Positions 35,178-43,488 of a stretch of DNA of 64,000 bases are shown piece by piece. The translations under genes were made by a program, and so were the position numbers. Positions within the stretch are counted from its first letter, which is position 1, and every line of letters begins with the position of its first letter. The stretch comes from Parabacteroides timonensis. Lineage in GTDB: Bacteria > Bacteroidota > Bacteroidia > Bacteroidales > Tannerellaceae. Where the stretch lies: the NCBI RefSeq assembly GCF_900128505.1, contig NZ_LT669940.1:778883-842882 (forward strand), given 5' to 3'. Below the pieces are notes generated by a model. The model worked only from the letters and a program-made list of their open reading frames with translations. It searched no databases and was not told where the DNA came from.

Positions 35178-35879
35178 ATGACAGATATTATGATTCAGCT
35201 GAAAGGAATTAACAAAACGTATTTCAATGGTGCTCCGTTGCATGTCTTGAAAGGTATAGACCTGGAGATAGAAAAAGGAGAGATGGTTTCGATCATGGGA
35301 GCTTCCGGATCGGGAAAATCGACACTGTTGAACATACTGGGAATATTAGATACTTACGATACGGGTACCTATCATTTGAATGGACAATTGATTCAGAATC
35401 TGAGCGAAACGCGTGCAGCTGAACTTCGTAACCAGATGATCGGCTTTATTTTCCAGTCGTTCAATCTGATTTCCTTTAAAAATGCGATGGAGAATGTGGC
35501 TCTTCCTTTATATTATCAGGGAATGAACCGCAAGAAAAGAAATGCCATGGCTATGGAGTATCTGGATATGGTCGGTCTGAGAGACTGGGCGGAACATATG
35601 CCGAGTGAAATGTCCGGCGGACAGAAACAGCGTGTTGCGATTGCCCGTGCCCTGATTGCCAAACCACAGGTGATCCTGGCTGACGAGCCGACCGGTGCAC
35701 TCGACAGTGTTACAACGGTCGAGGTAATGGAACTGCTTCGCAATGTGAATAAAGAAGGCATGACTATGGTGATCGTTACCCACGAACAATCCGTAGCCGA
35801 TGCAACAGAAAAGATCATCCGTGTCAAGGATGGTTTGATAGAAAACATAGAAAGAGGAAAAGGATATGTTCGACTTTGA
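35178..35879 (+). CDS. ABC transporter ATP-binding protein, MacB/LolD type
   Basis: This 233-residue ATPase has Walker A GASGSGKST, the signature MSGGQKQRVAIARA, Walker B VILADEPTGALDS and the switch His in VTHEQ. It belongs to the LolD/MacB/FtsE class that works with FtsX-fold permeases by mechanotransmission rather than moving substrate through the membrane. It is the first of five genes of an exporter operon and overlaps the next gene by 14 bp. The exported compound is unknown. Confidence 0.93.
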   Translation: MTDIMIQLKGINKTYFNGAPLHVLKGIDLEIEKGEMVSIMGASGSGKSTLLNILGILDTYDTGTYHLNGQLIQNLSETRAAELRNQMIGFIFQSFNLISFKNAMENVALPLYYQGMNRKKRNAMAMEYLDMVGLRDWAEHMPSEMSGGQKQRVAIARALIAKPQVILADEPTGALDSVTTVEVMELLRNVNKEGMTMVIVTHEQSVADATEKIIRVKDGLIENIERGKGYVRL

Positions 35880-37131
35880 TAATTTCCGCGAGATATGGAG
35901 TACGATCAAAAAGAACAAGCTCCGTACATTCCTCACCGGCTTTTCCGTAGCATGGGGGATCTTTATGCTGATCGTCCTGCTGGGAGCGGGCAACGGGATG
36001 AAGAACGGCATCATGAAAAACTTCGACCGTTGGGCGGGAAACCGTGTGGAGACATGGCCCCGCTTTGCCAGTAAACCTTATAAGGGAATGCAGACGAACC
36101 GACGGATCAAGTATAAAGACGACGATCTGGTGGCACTGAAGCAACAGAATCCGGAAGTAAACCTGGTATCGGGTATTCTCTATCAAAGCGATACACTTTC
36201 ATATAAAGAGGAATATAATACTTATTCGTTGCAGGGAGTCCATCCGGACAAAGCTATAATCGACAAGATCACGATGACAGTAGGCAACGGACGTTTTATT
36301 AATGAAGTGGATGTCCTGCAAAAGAGAAAGGTGATCGTTATTAGTCCGCGAATGAAAGAAGTCCTTTTCAGGGGAGAAGACCCGTTAGGTAAATATATAA
36401 ATGCCAGTGATATTGCTTATCAGGTAATCGGAATCTATACAGATGAGGATAATAATAACAATGCACCGGCCTATATTCCTTTTTCTACTGCACAGCAACT
36501 GTATCGTTCGGGCTATGGCCTGGATAATATAATCTTCTCCCTGGATGGTGTCAGCACCAAAGAAGAATATGAAGCCTTTGAGAAACGTTTCCGTCAGCAG
36601 ATGGGCAAACGACACTATTTTGATCCGGAAGATTTGCGGGCGATCGGTATGTGGAGTACGATTGAAGATTTTGCCATGTTTAACGGTATGTTGAACGGTA
36701 TTACCTTGTTTATCTGGATTATCGGTATCGGAACACTGGCTGCCGGCATCGTGGGAGTGAGTAATATCATGTTAATAACTGTAAGGGAAAGAACCCGTGA
36801 GTTCGGTATCCGTAAAGCGATCGGTGCTACTCCGTTCTCCATCCTGAAACTGATCATCGTGGAGTCTATCCTGATAACGGCAGTGTTCGGCTACATTGGA
36901 ATGATAACCGGGGTAGGACTGACGGAAGCCATCAATGCTGTGATGGAGAGTAACAACATGGGACAAGCCTCTTCGAATGATGATATGAGTATATTCCTGA
37001 ATCCGACGGTAAGTCTGAGTGTCGCCTTGTCTGCTACCCTTTTGATTATCGCAGCGGGTGTGTTGGCTGGTTATTTCCCGGCACGTAAGGCAGTGAAAAT
37101 TACGGCTATCGAGGCCATGAGAAACGAATAA
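35866..37131 (+). CDS. ABC transporter permease, MacB/FtsX type (first copy)
   Basis: This 421-residue permease has one N-terminal membrane helix (about residues 20-42), a periplasmic MacB core domain, and three C-terminal helices with the FtsX motif (MLITVRERTREFGIRKAIGA). That topology matches the MacB membrane part without its fused ATPase, which is the separate upstream gene. The two permeases of the operon have equal length (421 residues) and are clearly related, so the complex is probably a heterodimer. Confidence 0.9.
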   Translation: MFDFDNFREIWSTIKKNKLRTFLTGFSVAWGIFMLIVLLGAGNGMKNGIMKNFDRWAGNRVETWPRFASKPYKGMQTNRRIKYKDDDLVALKQQNPEVNLVSGILYQSDTLSYKEEYNTYSLQGVHPDKAIIDKITMTVGNGRFINEVDVLQKRKVIVISPRMKEVLFRGEDPLGKYINASDIAYQVIGIYTDEDNNNNAPAYIPFSTAQQLYRSGYGLDNIIFSLDGVSTKEEYEAFEKRFRQQMGKRHYFDPEDLRAIGMWSTIEDFAMFNGMLNGITLFIWIIGIGTLAAGIVGVSNIMLITVRERTREFGIRKAIGATPFSILKLIIVESILITAVFGYIGMITGVGLTEAINAVMESNNMGQASSNDDMSIFLNPTVSLSVALSATLLIIAAGVLAGYFPARKAVKITAIEAMRNE

Positions 37132-37143
37132 AAACAGAAAGAT

Positions 37144-38409
37144 ATGTTCGATATAGACCGTTGGGTGGAGATATGGGTGACAATCACCCGCAACAAGACC
37201 AGAAGTTTTCTGACCGGATTCGGTGTGTTCTGGGGAATTTTGATGCTCGTTATCCTGCTGGGTTCCGGTACAGGGTTTAAGAATGGAGTATTGATGGGAG
37301 TAGACGGCTTTGCAACAAACTCTGCTTTCTTCTTTTCCGAACGTACCGGTGAAGCGTATAAAGGATATAAGAAAGGACGTTATTGGCAGATGCGTAACCG
37401 CGACCTGGAAACGATCCGTCAGCGTGTGAAAGGTGTTCGCTACCTTTCGCCGATGGCCATGTCGTGGGGCGGACAGAATAATGTGGTGAGAGGACAGAAG
37501 GCTGGTACATATAATGTACGTGGCGTGCACTCAGAATATTTTCAGATTGAAACGCAGCATGTGCTGGAAGGCCGTTTGCTGAATGAGATAGATGTATTGG
37601 AAAGGCGTAAGGTCTGTGTGATTGGAAGTATTGTCCGTGAAGTATTATTTTCTCCAGGTGAAGATCCGATTGGCGAGTATATCCGCGTGAACGGTATTTA
37701 TTATCAGGTGGTCGGTGTGGTAAAACCCAAACCGCGCGTACAGATTGGCGGACGTACGGAAGAGAGTATTATGACTCCTTTTACAACTTTGCAGCAGGTG
37801 GCCAACCAGGGTGATAAATTCTGGTTCTTGTGCGCTACGGCGGAGGATGGATATAATTGTCAGAAGATGGTGGATGATATCACGGCGGTATTGAAAATGC
37901 AGAACGAGATTTCACCGACCGACCCGCAGGCTGTTAGTAGTTTTACGATAGCCAAGCAGTTCGAGACATTCGATATGCTTTTTACCGGAATCAATATTCT
38001 TGTATGGCTGGTGGGTATGGGAACACTGTTGGCCGGTATCATCGGAGTTAGTAATATTATGATGGTGACTGTCCGGGAACGAACCCGCGAGATCGGTGTA
38101 CGACGTGCTATCGGTGCCAAACCGTTCGATATCATTTCTCAGATCATGAGCGAGAGCTTGTTGCTTACGGCTTTGGCGGGATTAATGGGGCTGAGTTGCG
38201 GGGTATTCCTGCTCGATGTGGTGAACAGAATGCTGGCAAGCGGCGGGCAAGAGGCTAATAACGGCACTTTCTTCAGTAACCCGGAGATCCATATCGGAAC
38301 AGCAGTTGTCGCTACATTCGTGTTACTTATCAGTGGCTTGATGGCTGGATTGATTCCCGCCTGGAGAGCCATGCAGATCAAAGCTATTGATGCAATCAGA
38401 GAAGAATAA
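37144..38409 (+). CDS. ABC transporter permease, MacB/FtsX type (second copy)
   Basis: This 421-residue paralogue of the preceding gene has the same layout: N-terminal helix (FLTGFGVFWGILMLVILLGS), MacB core domain, and three C-terminal helices with MMVTVRERTREIGVRRAIGA. It lies 12 bp downstream. Duplicated permeases with one ATPase, an adaptor and a TolC gene form a standard Bacteroidota arrangement of MacAB-TolC-like exporters. Confidence 0.9.
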   Translation: MFDIDRWVEIWVTITRNKTRSFLTGFGVFWGILMLVILLGSGTGFKNGVLMGVDGFATNSAFFFSERTGEAYKGYKKGRYWQMRNRDLETIRQRVKGVRYLSPMAMSWGGQNNVVRGQKAGTYNVRGVHSEYFQIETQHVLEGRLLNEIDVLERRKVCVIGSIVREVLFSPGEDPIGEYIRVNGIYYQVVGVVKPKPRVQIGGRTEESIMTPFTTLQQVANQGDKFWFLCATAEDGYNCQKMVDDITAVLKMQNEISPTDPQAVSSFTIAKQFETFDMLFTGINILVWLVGMGTLLAGIIGVSNIMMVTVRERTREIGVRRAIGAKPFDIISQIMSESLLLTALAGLMGLSCGVFLLDVVNRMLASGGQEANNGTFFSNPEIHIGTAVVATFVLLISGLMAGLIPAWRAMQIKAIDAIREE

Positions 38410-38447
38410 CATACTATCATTTGTCAATTAAAGTAAACTATATAATC

Positions 38448-39569
38448 ATGAAGAATCGTATCGTAAAGAAAGTCCTGCGAATCATCTTTTTAGTATTGGT
38501 GGGAGCCGCCGTGATCGGCACTTTCTACTTCTTGTGGAAAAAATCACAACCTGTTATTACTGTTTATGAAGTAGTAACGCCCAAGCGCGACTCCGTGGAA
38601 ACGAAAACCGTAGCGACCGGAAAGGTAGAACCTCGCGACGAAGTTTTGATCAAACCTCAGATGTCGGGGATTATTTCCGAATTGCTGAAAGAAGCCGGTC
38701 AGATGGTGAAAGAAGGCGAGATCATTGCAAGAATCAAGGTGATCCCGGAAATGGTTCAGTTAAACAGTGCCGAATCGCGTGTACGTGTGGCTAAGATCAA
38801 CCTGGAACAGATCACAGCTACCTATAAACGGGATGAAGAACTGCACAAGCAGGGAGTTATCGCGAAAGAAGATTATGAAACATCTTTGTCTAACTATAAA
38901 AAAGCACAGGAAGAAGCTGAGAATGCACAGGATGCATTGGAGATTATCCGTGAAGGTATTTCCCGCAGGTCTGCAGCATCCAGTACGACGCAGGTTCGCT
39001 CTACCATCACCGGTATGATTTTGGATGTTCCTATCAAGGTGGGTAACTCCGTGATTCAGTCGAATACCTTCAACGACGGTACGACGATTGCTTCTGTAGC
39101 CGATATGAATAATATGATCTTCCGTGGAAAAGTGGATGAAACGGAAGTGGGTCGTATCCATGAAGGAATGCCGATCAAATTGACTGTCGGTGCACTGGAT
39201 AGCCGTACGTTCGATGCCGTATTGGAATACGTAGCTCCGAAAGGTGTGGAAGAAAACGGTGCCGTGATGTTCGAAATTAAAGCTGCCGTACAGATGCCGG
39301 AAGATGCCTTTATCCGTGCCGGTTACAGCGCCAATGCCGAGATTGTTCTGAAACGGGCGACAGATGTAATTACTATTCCTGAAAGCTGCGTAGAGTTCAG
39401 CGGCGATTCTACTTTCGTGCAGATCGTGACGCAGGAGAAACCGGAACAACTGTTCGAGAAACGTCCTGTAACAGTCGGCCTGTCTGACGGTATCAAGATT
39501 GAAGTGAAGGATGGTTTGGCTGAAAATGATAAGATTCGTGGCGGTATTGTTGCTCCGAATAAGAAATAA
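38448..39569 (+). CDS. periplasmic adaptor of the exporter (MacA/HlyD family)
   Basis: This 373-residue membrane-anchored adaptor has one N-terminal helix (IIFLVLVGAAVIGTFYFLW), a lipoyl/barrel-sandwich half (VATGKVEPRDEVLIKPQMSG), an alpha-helical hairpin (about 105-170), the second lipoyl half (STITGMILDVPIKVGNSVIQ) and a beta-barrel domain. It bridges the ABC permeases and the TolC-like channel. The ATG at 38448 is used rather than an upstream TTG at 38421. Confidence 0.9.
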   Translation: MKNRIVKKVLRIIFLVLVGAAVIGTFYFLWKKSQPVITVYEVVTPKRDSVETKTVATGKVEPRDEVLIKPQMSGIISELLKEAGQMVKEGEIIARIKVIPEMVQLNSAESRVRVAKINLEQITATYKRDEELHKQGVIAKEDYETSLSNYKKAQEEAENAQDALEIIREGISRRSAASSTTQVRSTITGMILDVPIKVGNSVIQSNTFNDGTTIASVADMNNMIFRGKVDETEVGRIHEGMPIKLTVGALDSRTFDAVLEYVAPKGVEENGAVMFEIKAAVQMPEDAFIRAGYSANAEIVLKRATDVITIPESCVEFSGDSTFVQIVTQEKPEQLFEKRPVTVGLSDGIKIEVKDGLAENDKIRGGIVAPNKK

Positions 39570-39587
39570 AATTTAAACGAATAAGCT

Positions 39588-40940
39588 ATGAAACAAGTAA
39601 TATCATCTATAGCGTTGGCTTCTTTCCTTTTCTGTCTCCCGGCGGGAGCACAGGAGGCGCCAAAACAATGGTCGCTGGAGGAATGTATCCGTTACGCTAT
39701 TGAAAATAATATCGACCTGAAGCAGAAAGAACTGGAACGGCAGAATCAGGAAGTGACCTTGCATACCAGCAAATATAGCTGGTTACCCAACCTGAATGCC
39801 AGTATCAATGAAAACTTCGGTTTTGGTCGGTCTGAATCGAAGGACGGTCTGATCGTAGACCGTAACTCGGCAAATACGTCTGCTAATATCCAGTTGAGTA
39901 TGCCTATATTCGATGGTTTCAAGATCCCTAACGATATTGCAGCGCGCAAGCTGGACTTGAAAGCATCTATCGAGACACTGAATAAAGCGAAGGAAGATCT
40001 CTCTATAAATGTGGCTTCCTATTATCTGCAGGTTCTTTATAATAAGGAAATGTTAAAAATTGCCGAATTGCAGGTGGCACTTAGTTCGGAGCAGGTAACA
40101 AAGACGGAGGCGCTTTATAATGCGGGAAAAGTCCCGGAGTCACAATTGTATGATATGAAAGCGCAACTGGCAAAAGACGAAGTAACCCTGACTGAATCGA
40201 GAAATAACGTGAAACTGGCATTGCTTGATCTTACTCAAGCGCTCGAACTGGAACGTGATGGCGAAAATTTCGACGTGCTTGAACCCGAAACAGGTGATGC
40301 TGTTGAACAATATATGAGTAGCATTATCCCGCCAGATCAGGTGTACGACTATGCAGTCGGTGTTAAACCGCAGGTCAAGGAACAGGAATACCTGCTCGAA
40401 AGCCAGAAGAAAATGCTGAAGGTGGCTCAGGCTGGTTATTATCCCAAACTGAATTTCAGTGCAGGTTACAGCAACGGTTATTATCATAACTTCGGTGATG
40501 GAGATTATAATAATGCTCCGTTTAGTGACCAGTTGAAGAATAACGGACAGAAATCGATCGGTTTCAGTCTGAGCATTCCGATCTTCAATCGTTTCCAGGT
40601 GCGTAACAGTGTTCGTTCTGCCCGTATCGCTATCCACAATCGCGAGTTGCTGATGGAGAACACGAAAAAGACACTTTATAAGGAAATCCAGCAGGCTTAT
40701 TACAATGCCACGGCTGCACAAGAAAAATATGTATCGTCCGACAAATCGGTCGATGCGAGTAAAATAGCATTCTCTTATGCGGAAGAACGTTATGGTGCGG
40801 GTAAGAGTACCGTTTTCGAATATAGTGAAGCGAAAACTAAGTATGCGCAGAGCCTTGCCGAGCAAACGCAATCGAAGTATAACTTTATCTTCCGTGCTAA
40901 GATACTGGACTTCTATAATGGAACACCAATCACCTTATAA
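39588..40940 (+). CDS. TolC-family outer-membrane efflux channel
   Basis: This 450-residue protein has a signal peptide (LASFLFCLPAGA, then QEAPK) and two TolC repeats of long helices and short barrel strands (WSLEECIRYAIENNIDLKQK; LNFSAGYSNGYYHNFG; VRSARIAIHNRELLMENTKK). It ends the exporter operon, 18 bp after the adaptor gene, and provides the outer-membrane exit duct. No clear terminator follows within the next 100 bp. Confidence 0.92.
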   Translation: MKQVISSIALASFLFCLPAGAQEAPKQWSLEECIRYAIENNIDLKQKELERQNQEVTLHTSKYSWLPNLNASINENFGFGRSESKDGLIVDRNSANTSANIQLSMPIFDGFKIPNDIAARKLDLKASIETLNKAKEDLSINVASYYLQVLYNKEMLKIAELQVALSSEQVTKTEALYNAGKVPESQLYDMKAQLAKDEVTLTESRNNVKLALLDLTQALELERDGENFDVLEPETGDAVEQYMSSIIPPDQVYDYAVGVKPQVKEQEYLLESQKKMLKVAQAGYYPKLNFSAGYSNGYYHNFGDGDYNNAPFSDQLKNNGQKSIGFSLSIPIFNRFQVRNSVRSARIAIHNRELLMENTKKTLYKEIQQAYYNATAAQEKYVSSDKSVDASKIAFSYAEERYGAGKSTVFEYSEAKTKYAQSLAEQTQSKYNFIFRAKILDFYNGTPITL

Positions 40941-41120
40941 TATTATTACAGTTGGATTTTAGATCCTATTTTTTAACATAATTGATGGACACACCAAGAA
41001 GGAGGGAGGTTTTCGTGAGAAAGTTTCCCTTTTGTTTTTATTAGGTGATACTCCCGAAATAACAATAATAATCCACGGAATAGGCAATTATTTGCTATTT
41101 TATATCGAAAAATCTGCTTT

Positions 41121-41128
41121 TATTTTTG
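41121..41128 (+). promoter_or_regulatory. -7 element before the carbohydrate locus
   Basis: TATTTTTG matches TAnnTTTG, 99 bp before the ATG at 41228. A TTTG at 41091-41094 is a few bases too far upstream for an ideal spacer. Confidence 0.4.
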
Positions 41129-41227
41129 TACTTCCATATAATTGTGGAAAATAATCTGCTTGTAATGACTAATCTTAAGAATATATATAATCCGTTAAAA
41201 GTATAAAGTCTAAAATAGATAGTTGCC

Positions 41228-43477
41228 ATGAAGAAAATAAGTATTATAATATTCCTTAGTTTATTTACTTTTGAAATAGGAGGAAATGTCGGGTTAACTG
41301 CACAAATCTCCTGGTTACCGGCAGTAAAGGATGTAACTAAAAATATCCGTTTGCTGGAATGTTCTTACAACGAGGCCGAGTTAAAGCAGTGTGAAGAGAT
41401 CAATTCGTCTTCTGCCTGGGAGGTACGGACCGAACAGACAATGGCTAATGGTGGCAAACTATATACTTTTTCTTTTACAGCCAGACAGGATATGAAAGAT
41501 ACCGGCGTGGCAGTGGCATTCGATCGGTATGGTTGGACAAGCGATAACTATGTGATGATCCCTTCTTCCGTTTATAACGGTAACAGGCAACGTATTGTCA
41601 ACCGTTCGTATGCTACGGGGCTCGATAAGACAGATTATAACCGGAAGGATCTGGCGCTGACTTCCAATCCGATTCCGCAACTTTCTCCTGAGTTTGGAGC
41701 TTCCTCCCGTTTGGAGGTCAATGTCAGTAATGCGGCGACTCCTGCCATGACGATGCTGGAACGGGGGAAGAAGTCCGGAACGATTTTACTGACCGACCAG
41801 GGTATCGAATGGAATAAGCAACTATTGGATCATGCCCTGATCGTTGAAGAAACACCGGATCGCAGTATCGCCTCTTTTGTTATCAGTGCTCCGGGGGTAC
41901 GGGAACGCAAACCGGAATTTATCGGTTTCAGTAAAAGTCCTGACCGGGGAATACAGGTGAAGAAAGGAGATAAAATCGTTATACGGGTTACCGAGATCAC
42001 TTTTCCCTGTGAAGATGTTCCGATATTACTGGCGCGCTTTATGAAAGATCGTAAACTGCATACTGCCGGAGAAGCTCCCCGTAATCTGATGCCGATGAGT
42101 GAGGTGCTGACGCGGATGGTACGGAATATCGACGACCGTTATCATGTCGGTGACCAGTGGGAATATTATTGTCCGGAGAATGCCGACTGGATCTCTTACG
42201 GTTGGATTGGTGGTCTGATGAATACCTATCCGATGCTGGCTTTAGGCGATGAGGAGCATTTGCGAAAAGTGAAAAATACGTTCGACTTCGGATTGCCGCG
42301 TGCGAAAGGGAAAAGCGGTTACTATTATGATGTTCTCGGATCGGACGGAAAAGTCTTATACCGTGATGCTGCCGCCAATAATCCGGGAATCGGACTGACC
42401 CGTAAAAACGGCGATGTGCTTTACTGGATGGTCAAACAATTTATGTTATTGAAGGAGCAGGGAAAAGTCTCTGTTATCGATGCCGGTTGGGAAACGAATG
42501 TGCGTCTGTTGGCAGATGCCTTTGTCAATACCTGGAAAAAAGAGGGAACATGGGGGAATTATCTGAATGTGGAAACAGGCGACGTAGCTGTATATAATAC
42601 GACGAGCGGAGCAATGGCAGTAGCCGGATTGGCTCTGGCTTCTGAATATTATAAGAATCCCTCTTACCTGGAAGTTGCCTGCGAAGCTGCTGCGGATTAT
42701 TACGATAATTTTGCTTTAGTCGGCTTTACCTCCGGTGGTTGCGGTGATATCCTTCAAAATGCAGACTCCGAAACGGCGGTTGCTCTGCTCACTTCTTTAA
42801 TGACACTTTATGAAGTGACGGGGAAAGAACAATATCTGAAACAATCAGCTGATCTGGCGAATTTATGTGCCACATGGACAGTCTCTTTCCCTTACCGTCT
42901 GCCGGAAGATACTCCGCTGGCAAAACTGGGAGCCAATCTGACTGGTGCTGTTTGGGCAAGTACACAGAATAAGCACGGAGCTCCGGGTTTTTGTACGCAG
43001 TCCGGAGATGCCTTGTTCAAACTATACCGTTCTACCGGCGATGTTTCTTATGCTGAATTACTCCGTGACGTGATTCATGCCCATGCTGAAGGCATACAAC
43101 CCAATGGAAAGATTACAGAACGTCTGACTTATTGTGATGCCGATAGCCGTGGCTCTCGCGGAGACGGTGGCAAGACCGGTTGGAACGAAACAAACGGAGC
43201 TATGATGGCATTGGAGATTCCGGGTATTTATGTTCGGACAGATCTCGGCTCCCTCTATGTCTTTGATCATGTAGAAGCGAAAATAATCAAACAGAACAAG
43301 AAACAATTAGTTCTGCAAATAACGAACCCGACCGCTTACGACGCAACTGTCACCCTCTTCGCAGAGAATGCAGAAGAAGCAGCCCGTCTGCTGGGCGACA
43401 ATGCCTTCCTCGGATGGAATGATAAGGTGACGGTAAAGGCGGGTAAGTCTGTAACCTATAAACTAAAAACAAATTAA
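41228..43477 (+). CDS. putative glycan-active (alpha/alpha)6-barrel enzyme, family unassigned
   Basis: This 749-residue exported protein has a signal peptide (IIIFLSLFTFEIGG, continuing to GLTA, then QISW). The first 270 residues look beta-rich. From about 300 to 650 there are repeated helical hairpins typical of (alpha/alpha)6 barrels (LYWMVKQFMLLKEQGKVSV; TSGAMAVAGLALASEYYKN; ALLTSLMTLYEVTGKEQYL). Conserved-looking acidic and Trp motifs include WISYGWIGGL and RGDGGKTGWNETNGA, and a C-terminal beta domain follows. Many glycoside hydrolases and lyases share this plan, and the gene leads a locus of glycosidases, so a glycan-cleaving role is likely. I cannot place it in a named family. It is co-transcribed with the next gene (11-bp gap). 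Confidence 0.5.
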   Translation: MKKISIIIFLSLFTFEIGGNVGLTAQISWLPAVKDVTKNIRLLECSYNEAELKQCEEINSSSAWEVRTEQTMANGGKLYTFSFTARQDMKDTGVAVAFDRYGWTSDNYVMIPSSVYNGNRQRIVNRSYATGLDKTDYNRKDLALTSNPIPQLSPEFGASSRLEVNVSNAATPAMTMLERGKKSGTILLTDQGIEWNKQLLDHALIVEETPDRSIASFVISAPGVRERKPEFIGFSKSPDRGIQVKKGDKIVIRVTEITFPCEDVPILLARFMKDRKLHTAGEAPRNLMPMSEVLTRMVRNIDDRYHVGDQWEYYCPENADWISYGWIGGLMNTYPMLALGDEEHLRKVKNTFDFGLPRAKGKSGYYYDVLGSDGKVLYRDAAANNPGIGLTRKNGDVLYWMVKQFMLLKEQGKVSVIDAGWETNVRLLADAFVNTWKKEGTWGNYLNVETGDVAVYNTTSGAMAVAGLALASEYYKNPSYLEVACEAAADYYDNFALVGFTSGGCGDILQNADSETAVALLTSLMTLYEVTGKEQYLKQSADLANLCATWTVSFPYRLPEDTPLAKLGANLTGAVWASTQNKHGAPGFCTQSGDALFKLYRSTGDVSYAELLRDVIHAHAEGIQPNGKITERLTYCDADSRGSRGDGGKTGWNETNGAMMALEIPGIYVRTDLGSLYVFDHVEAKIIKQNKKQLVLQITNPTAYDATVTLFAENAEEAARLLGDNAFLGWNDKVTVKAGKSVTYKLKTN

Positions 43478-43488
43478 TAACAACCCTT

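Noticed and set aside
40941..41120. Terminator after the TolC gene
   Set aside because: A G/A-rich stretch followed by TTTCCCTTTTGTTTTT looks suggestive, but I could not form a convincing stem.
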